Below are positions 59,308-64,000 of a DNA stretch of 64,000 nucleotides, piece by piece. How positions within the stretch are numbered: position 1 is the stretch's first letter; each line of letters starts with the position of its first letter. The translations under genes and the position numbers were made by a program. Below the pieces are notes generated by a model. The model saw only the letters and a program-made list of their open reading frames with translations. It was not told the origin of the DNA and did not search any database. Source of the stretch: DASRZM01 sp035686365 (lineage in GTDB: Bacteria > Pseudomonadota > Gammaproteobacteria > Xanthomonadales > Xanthomonadaceae); contig DASRZM010000109.1 in NCBI GenBank assembly GCA_035686365.1, forward strand, positions 22,974-86,973, given 5' to 3'.

Positions 59308-60075
59308 CTAGGCGTCCAGTTCCACCCACACCGGCGCGTGGTCGGACGGCCGTTCCCACTCGCGCGGCGCGATGTCGATGCCCGCGCCACTGCAGGCCGC
59401 ACACAGCGCCTCGCCCAGCAGCACCAGATCGATGCGCAGACCCCAGCCGCGCTGGTAGGCGGCCAAGCGGTAGTCCCACCAGCTGTACTGCCCGCCCGCG
59501 TCGCTGTGCAGGCGCAGGCTGTCGTGCAGGCCCAGTCCAAGCAGGCGCTGCAGCGCCTCGCGCTCGGGCGTGGAGCACAGGATCTTCTCGCGCCAGCGCT
59601 TGGGATCGTGCACGTCGCGGTCCTCGGGCGCGATGTTGAAGTCGCCCAGCACCACCAGCCTGGGATGGCGCGCGATCTCCACACGCAGCCATTCGTGCAC
59701 CGCCGCGAGCCAGCGCAGCTTGTAGGCGAACTTCTCGCTGCCGACCTCCTGGCCGTTGACGACGTACAGGTCCACCACGCGCAGGCCGCCGATGGTCGCG
59801 GCCAGCACGCGCTTCTGATCGTCCTGGAAGCCGGGGATGCCCGCCGCCACGTCCTGCGCCGGCTCGCGCGAGAGGATCGCCACGCCGTTGTAGGTCTTCT
59901 GCCCCGAGTACACGGCGTGGTAGCCCAGCGCCTTGAGCGCATCGACCGGAAAGTGCTCGTCGGTCAGCTTGGTCTCCTGCAGCGCCACGATGTCCGGCCG
60001 CTGCGCGCAGACCCACGACTCCAAGTGCGGCAACCGGACCTTGAGCGAGTTGACGTTCCAGCTTGCGATCCTGAT
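59308..60075 (-). CDS. xthA: Exodeoxyribonuclease III, apparent ATC start
   Basis: 255 residues. An AP endonuclease and 3'-exonuclease of base-excision repair. Motifs: SWNVNSLKVRLPHLE at the N-terminus (with the metal-ligand Asn), 'DIVALQETKLTDEHFP', 'RVVDLYVVNGQEVGSEKF', 'LVVLGDFNIAPEDRDVHDP' and 'YSWWDYRLAAYQRGWGLRIDLVL', ending 'PSDHAPVWVEL'. The family N-terminus (M-[KR]-I-A-S-W-N) requires the codon ATC at 60075-60073; no ATG, GTG or TTG lies between it and the in-frame TAA upstream. GGAG lies 8 nt before it. The next usable start (TTG 60033) would remove the Asn ligand. Confidence 0.9.
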   Translation of the reverse strand: MRIASWNVNSLKVRLPHLESWVCAQRPDIVALQETKLTDEHFPVDALKALGYHAVYSGQKTYNGVAILSREPAQDVAAGIPGFQDDQKRVLAATIGGLRVVDLYVVNGQEVGSEKFAYKLRWLAAVHEWLRVEIARHPRLVVLGDFNIAPEDRDVHDPKRWREKILCSTPEREALQRLLGLGLHDSLRLHSDAGGQYSWWDYRLAAYQRGWGLRIDLVLLGEALCAACSGAGIDIAPREWERPSDHAPVWVELDA

Positions 60076-60119
60076 GGCGGCGTCTCCGAGCCCGGTTTCG
60101 CCCCAATCTTACCGGTGAT

Positions 60120-60185
60120 GTAGGAGCCGGCGTTGCCGGCGAACCCCGGGTACCGTACGCGGTCGCCGGCAACGCCGGCTCCTAC
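60120..60185. repeat. Inverted pair of GTAGGAGC-type REP palindromes
   Basis: Arms 60120-60142 and 60163-60185 (GTAGGAGCCGGCGTTGCCGG start) are perfectly complementary over 23 bp, with a 20-bp spacer. Each arm is itself a REP unit with a GCCGGC-GTT-GCCGGC hairpin, so this is a BIME-like pair. It lies between the xthA start and the prlC stop. Confidence 0.85.
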
Positions 60186-60191
60186 ACCCGG

Positions 60192-62231
60192 TCATGCCAG
60201 ACCGTAGGAACGCAGCAGCGCGTCGGGGTCCGGCTCGCGCCCGCGGAAGGCCACGAAGCTCTCCAGCGCCGGGCGCGAGCCGCCCACGGCGAGAATCTCG
60301 CGGTGGAAGCGGGCGCCGGTGGGGGCGTCGAAGATGCCGGCCTGCTCGAAGGCGTCGAAGGCGTCGGCCGAGAGCACCTCGGCCCACAGGTAACTGTAAT
60401 AGCCGGCCGCGTAGCCGCCGGCGAAGATGTGGGTGAAGCTCATCGGGAAGCGGTGCCACGGTGGCGGCTTCACCACCGCGACCTCCTCGCGTACCGCCTG
60501 CAGCAGCTCCAGCGTGCGCGGACCGCGCGCCGGGTCGTACTCCAGGTGGATGCGGAAATCGTACAGCGCGAACTCGAGCTGGCGCACCAGGAACAGCCCG
60601 GCGTGGAAGTCGCGGGCCGCGCGCATCTTCGCGTACAGCGCCTCGGGCAGCGGCTCTCCAGTGCGCCAGTGGCGAGCGAACAGCGCCAGCCCTTCGCGCT
60701 GCCAGGCGAAGTTCTCCATGAACTGGCTGGGCAGCTCCACCGCGTCCCACTCCACCCCGGCGATGCCGCCCACGCTGGGCCAGTCGACCTCGGTGAGCAT
60801 GTGGTGCAGGCCGTGACCGAACTCGTGGAACAGCGTGAGCACGTCCTCGTGGGTGAGCAGGGCCGGAGTGTCCGCGGCCGGCGGCGCGAAGTTGCAGGTC
60901 AGGAAGGCCACCGGCGGGTGGTCGCCGCCGATGCGGGCGCGGCACACGTCCATCCAGGCGCCACCGCGTTTGCGTTCGCGCGCGTACAGGTCCACGTAGA
61001 CGCCGGCGCGCAGCGCGCCGTCGGCGTCGGCGTCGGCGTCGTACAGGTCGTAGTAGCGCACGTCCGGATGCCAGGTCTCCACGCCGCCGCGGCGCGCCAG
61101 ACGCACGCCGAATACGCGCTGCGCGATCGCGAACAGGCCGGCCAGCACGGCGTCGGCCTCGAAGTACGGCTTCAGGTCCTCCTCGCCGAAGTCGAAGCGG
61201 CGCGCGCGCAGCTTTTCGGCGGCGTAGGCCAGGTCCCAGGGCGCGAGGTCGGCGATGCCCAGTTCCTCGCCGGCGAACCGCGCCAGCTCGGCCAGCTCGC
61301 GGTCGGCGACCGGCCGCGAGCGCGCGGCCAGCTCGCGCAGGAAGCCGAGCACGCGTTCGGGCGTGCCGGCCATCTTGTCCACCAGCGACAGGTGCGCGGC
61401 GCTGGCGTAGCCCAGCAGCTGCGCCGACTCGTGGCGCAGCGCCAGGATCTGCGCGATGCGCCCCGCGTTGTCGAACTGCCCCGCGTGCGGCCCCTGGTCC
61501 GAGGCGCGGGTGTTGTAGGCGCGGTAGACCTGTGCGCGCAGCTCGCGGTCCTCGGCGTAGGTCAGGACGGCCTGCACCACCGGGCCCTTGAGCGTGGCCA
61601 GGTGGCCGTCGGCGTCGCGCGCACGCGCCGCCTCGCGCAGCATCGCGCGCGCCGAGTCCGGCAGGCCGGCCAGTTCGTGCGCGTCCACTGGCCGGGTCCA
61701 GGCGTCGGTGGCATCGAGCACGGCTTGTTCGAAGCCGGTCTGCAACCGCGAGAGCTCGTTCTGCACGGCCTTGAAACGCGCGCGCTGCGGGTCGGGCAGG
61801 TCGACGCCAGCCAGGTGGAAGTCGCGCAGCGCGTCCTCGACCAGCGCGCGCCGCGGCCGGTCCAGCACCGCGAACCCGTCGGCCTCGGCCACGCGCCGCA
61901 CGGCGGCATGCAATGCGCGGTTCTGGCCCAGCTCGGTGGCGTGGTCGGTGAGCTTGTCCAGCGCCTCGCCATAGACCTCGCGCAGCGCCGGCGAATCGAG
62001 CACGCCGTGCAGGTGTCCGACCGGCGCCCAGGCGCGCCCCAGCCGCTCCTCGAGCCGCTCCAGCGGCGCCATCACCTGCTCGAAATCCGCCGCCCCCGGG
62101 TCGGCCACCAGCGCATCCACCCGCGCCCGGTACTCGGCCAGCAGCGCGTCCACGGCCGGCACCACGTGCGCCGGCTCGATGCGCGTGAACGGGGGCAGGT
62201 CGAAGTCTTCGAGCAGCGGATTGGCGCTCAT
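60192..62231 (-). CDS. prlC: Oligopeptidase A (M3 family)
   Basis: 679 residues. A zinc endopeptidase that degrades peptides, including cleaved signal peptides. Zinc site HEFGHGLHHM near residue 469, with the third ligand Glu in 'VEWDAVELPSQFMENF'. The closing 'RFPMSFTHIFAGGYAAGYYSYLWAEVLSADAFDAF' is diagnostic. Length is that of PrlC. ATG 62231 is used; an ATG two codons upstream is possible. Cytosolic. Divergent from the patatin gene. Confidence 0.95.
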   Translation of the reverse strand: MSANPLLEDFDLPPFTRIEPAHVVPAVDALLAEYRARVDALVADPGAADFEQVMAPLERLEERLGRAWAPVGHLHGVLDSPALREVYGEALDKLTDHATELGQNRALHAAVRRVAEADGFAVLDRPRRALVEDALRDFHLAGVDLPDPQRARFKAVQNELSRLQTGFEQAVLDATDAWTRPVDAHELAGLPDSARAMLREAARARDADGHLATLKGPVVQAVLTYAEDRELRAQVYRAYNTRASDQGPHAGQFDNAGRIAQILALRHESAQLLGYASAAHLSLVDKMAGTPERVLGFLRELAARSRPVADRELAELARFAGEELGIADLAPWDLAYAAEKLRARRFDFGEEDLKPYFEADAVLAGLFAIAQRVFGVRLARRGGVETWHPDVRYYDLYDADADADGALRAGVYVDLYARERKRGGAWMDVCRARIGGDHPPVAFLTCNFAPPAADTPALLTHEDVLTLFHEFGHGLHHMLTEVDWPSVGGIAGVEWDAVELPSQFMENFAWQREGLALFARHWRTGEPLPEALYAKMRAARDFHAGLFLVRQLEFALYDFRIHLEYDPARGPRTLELLQAVREEVAVVKPPPWHRFPMSFTHIFAGGYAAGYYSYLWAEVLSADAFDAFEQAGIFDAPTGARFHREILAVGGSRPALESFVAFRGREPDPDALLRSYGLA

Positions 62232-62344
62232 GTGCATCGGGACCAGGTGATGGCGGGAGGGCACGGTATCAGGCGCCGGACGCAGGACCTGCGCTCTGCG
62301 CCCGGCATTCGCCATAATGCGCCCTCACCCCGGGGAGGGGCCCC

Positions 62345-64000
62345 ATGCCCGCGTTCTGGAAACGCCGCGCCGACCCGACCCACCGCGAACTGCTGCAGCG
62401 GCTGGCGGGCCTGCGGCTGTTCGCCGGGCTGGCCGCGGACGCGCTCGACGCGCTGGCCGGAGCCATGGAATGGATGGCGATGCCGGCCGGCACCGTGCTG
62501 TTCGAGCAGGGCGAGGAGTCGGACTCGCTGTACGTGGTGCTGTACGGCCGGCTCGCCGTCAACCGGCGCGATGCGCGCGGCATCATCCGCGCAGTGGGCA
62601 GCGTGGCCGCCGGCGAGACCGTGGGCGAGTCCGGGCTGCTGGCCGAACACCCGCGCAACGCCACCGTGCTGGCGCTGCGCGACTGCGAGGTGCTGCGCCT
62701 GTCGCGCGAGTGCTTCGAGGAACTGGTGGGGCGCTTTCCCAATCCGATGCTGCGGCTGGCGCGCTTCGCCCTCAAGCGCAACGCCCGCGAGGCCCGCCCG
62801 GCCATGCCGCACTGCCTGGCGCTGCTGCCGGCGATGGCCGGGGTGGACGTGGAGGGCTTCGCGCGGCGGCTGCTGCGCGCGCTGGACGTGGAGCACGACA
62901 CTGCGCTGATCCGCCAGGCCGACGCCGCCGGCCGCGACCACGCCTGGTTCGGCGAGCGCGAAGCCGCGCACGCCCGGCTGGTCTACCTGGGCAACGACAG
63001 CCCGGACTGGCGAGAGCGCTGCGTGCGCCAGAGCGACTGCGTGCTGCTGCTGGCCGACGCCGCGCGCGACGCCAGCCAGGCGCGCCGCATTCCGCCGCCC
63101 AACGCCCACGAACACCTGTCGCAGATCCTGGTGCTGCTGCAGAAAGGCGAGCCGCGCATCGGCTCCACGCGCCCCTGGCGCGAGGCCTTCCCGCACACCA
63201 CCTCGCACGCCCACATCCGCGGCGACGCCGACCTGGCGCGGCTGGCGCGGCGGCTGTCCGGGCGCGGCTGCGGGCTGGTGCTCTCCGGCGGCGGCGCGCG
63301 CGGCTTCGCGCACCTGGGCGCCTACCGGGCGCTGCGCGAGGCCGGCTACTCGATCGACTGCATCGGCGGCAGCAGCATCGGCGCCATCATGGGCGCGGGC
63401 ATGGCCGCGGACTGGGACTACGAACAGCTGCGCGAGGTCTACCATCGCAGCTTCGTGGTCGGCCGACCGGTGTCGGAGTGGACGCTGCCGCTGGTGTCGC
63501 TGTACTCGGGCCGCTCGGTATCACGGCTGCTGCGCCAGGCCTTCGGCGAGCGCGACATCGAGGACCTGCCGCTACCCTTCTACTGCGTGTCCACCAACCT
63601 CACCAGCGGGCGCCTGGAAGTGCACGAACACGGGCCGCTCTGGTGCTGGCTGCGCGCCAGCAGCGCCATCCCCGGCGTGCTGCCGCCGGTGTTCTCCGCG
63701 GGCCGCGTGCTGGTGGACGGCGGTGTGGTCGACAACCTGCCGGTGCGCGAGATGCGCGAGCGCGTCACCGGCGAGGTGATCGCCATCGACGCCGGCGGCG
63801 ACTACGCACTGAACACCGCGCTGGAGGAAACCGAACTGCCGCCGTGGTGGCGGCTGCTGCCGGAACTGTTCAGCGAGCGCCGCCGCCCGACGATGTCGCA
63901 GATCCTGCTGCGCGCCGGCATGGTCAACTCCGACGCCACCACGCGGCGCTGGAGGCAGCTGGCCAACCGCATCATCCGCGTGTCGATGCCCGATGTGGGC
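62345..64000 (+). CDS. Cyclic-nucleotide-binding/patatin-like phospholipase, 3' end cut
   Basis: 552 residues are visible and the frame is still open at the window end. An N-terminal cyclic-nucleotide-binding domain (about 18-140, 'LYVVLYGRLAVNRRD', 'VGESGLLAEHPRNATV') leads to a patatin domain of the RssA/NTE group: oxyanion loop GGGARGFAHLG (about 316), nucleophile GSSIG (about 343) and catalytic DGG (about 458). All catalytic parts are intact. It should hydrolyse lysophospholipids near the membrane. The ATG follows GGGGAGGGG by 4 nt, inside a small hairpin. Confidence 0.92.
   Translation, partial: MPAFWKRRADPTHRELLQRLAGLRLFAGLAADALDALAGAMEWMAMPAGTVLFEQGEESDSLYVVLYGRLAVNRRDARGIIRAVGSVAAGETVGESGLLAEHPRNATVLALRDCEVLRLSRECFEELVGRFPNPMLRLARFALKRNAREARPAMPHCLALLPAMAGVDVEGFARRLLRALDVEHDTALIRQADAAGRDHAWFGEREAAHARLVYLGNDSPDWRERCVRQSDCVLLLADAARDASQARRIPPPNAHEHLSQILVLLQKGEPRIGSTRPWREAFPHTTSHAHIRGDADLARLARRLSGRGCGLVLSGGGARGFAHLGAYRALREAGYSIDCIGGSSIGAIMGAGMAADWDYEQLREVYHRSFVVGRPVSEWTLPLVSLYSGRSVSRLLRQAFGERDIEDLPLPFYCVSTNLTSGRLEVHEHGPLWCWLRASSAIPGVLPPVFSAGRVLVDGGVVDNLPVREMRERVTGEVIAIDAGGDYALNTALEETELPPWWRLLPELFSERRRPTMSQILLRAGMVNSDATTRRWRQLANRIIRVSMPDVG

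Noticed and set aside
59308..60033. xthA starting at TTG 60033
   Set aside because: This start would delete the conserved SWNVNSL segment with a catalytic metal ligand, and no Shine-Dalgarno precedes it.

Overview
The window is GC-rich (about 70% by eye), densely coded and almost free of mobile genes. Its gene content and order suggest a gammaproteobacterium of the Xanthomonadaceae/Lysobacteraceae (Lysobacter, Luteimonas or relatives). Supporting signs are rhlB divergent from trxA-rho, polA next to a DUF2782 gene and an sX13-like small RNA, GTAG-type extragenic palindromes, two secreted S9 peptidases and short or absent mRNA leaders. I found no tRNA, rRNA, CRISPR array, transposase or prophage gene.

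Layout. 1-3.4 kb: a DUF3667/DUF4286 pair faces a sigma-like/DUF3619-like fusion gene and a DUF3106 gene. 3.4-6.8 kb: a hairpin array, a cluster of DnaA boxes and priA. 6.8-10.4 kb: a TetR regulator with a three-gene ABC-2 exporter. 10.4-22.0 kb: a long minus-strand run of rhlB, gspC-D-E-F, ftsE-ftsX, a two-receiver response regulator, ung and rpoH; a CIRCE-like operator overlaps the likely rpoH promoter. 22.3-26.3 kb: trxA, rho and a KefB/C-type antiporter. 26.6-30.2 kb: a giant membrane ankyrin protein and ycgL. 30.4-34 kb: an S9 peptidase and hemF. 34-38 kb: sX13-like RNA, polA, DUF2782 and GNAT genes. 38-38.7 kb: an island of nested palindromes. 38.7-43.8 kb: a TRAP transporter whose membrane genes (dctQM) are separated from its binding-protein gene by an arsR-arsC-acr3 cassette. 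44-52.3 kb: a Ser/Thr kinase, uvrD and a PAS/GGDEF/EAL protein. 52.4-57.7 kb: a small membrane protein, a saccharopine-dehydrogenase-like oxidoreductase, two SDRs and a DPP-IV-like peptidase. 57.9-64 kb: a secreted metzincin with a sigma-54-like promoter, xthA, prlC and a cyclic-nucleotide-binding/patatin gene cut by the window end.

Most adjacent co-directional genes are coupled by 4-bp ATGA or GTGA overlaps (the DUF pair, the ABC exporter, gspC-D-E, ftsE-ftsX-regulator-ung, and saccharopine reductase-SDR), so they probably act as operons.

The most unusual material is non-coding. Several gaps carry arrays of strong hairpins. Two of these, at 6531-6739 and, inverted, at 38007-38327, are clearly homologous. 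Their stems differ by compensatory changes, which points to selection on folded RNA or cruciform structure rather than on sequence. Other points of interest are CIRCE at rpoH, an xthA gene whose only sensible start codon is ATC, a zinc-motif-free GspE, a receiver domain without its phospho-acceptor, and a long charged N-terminal extension on Rho.
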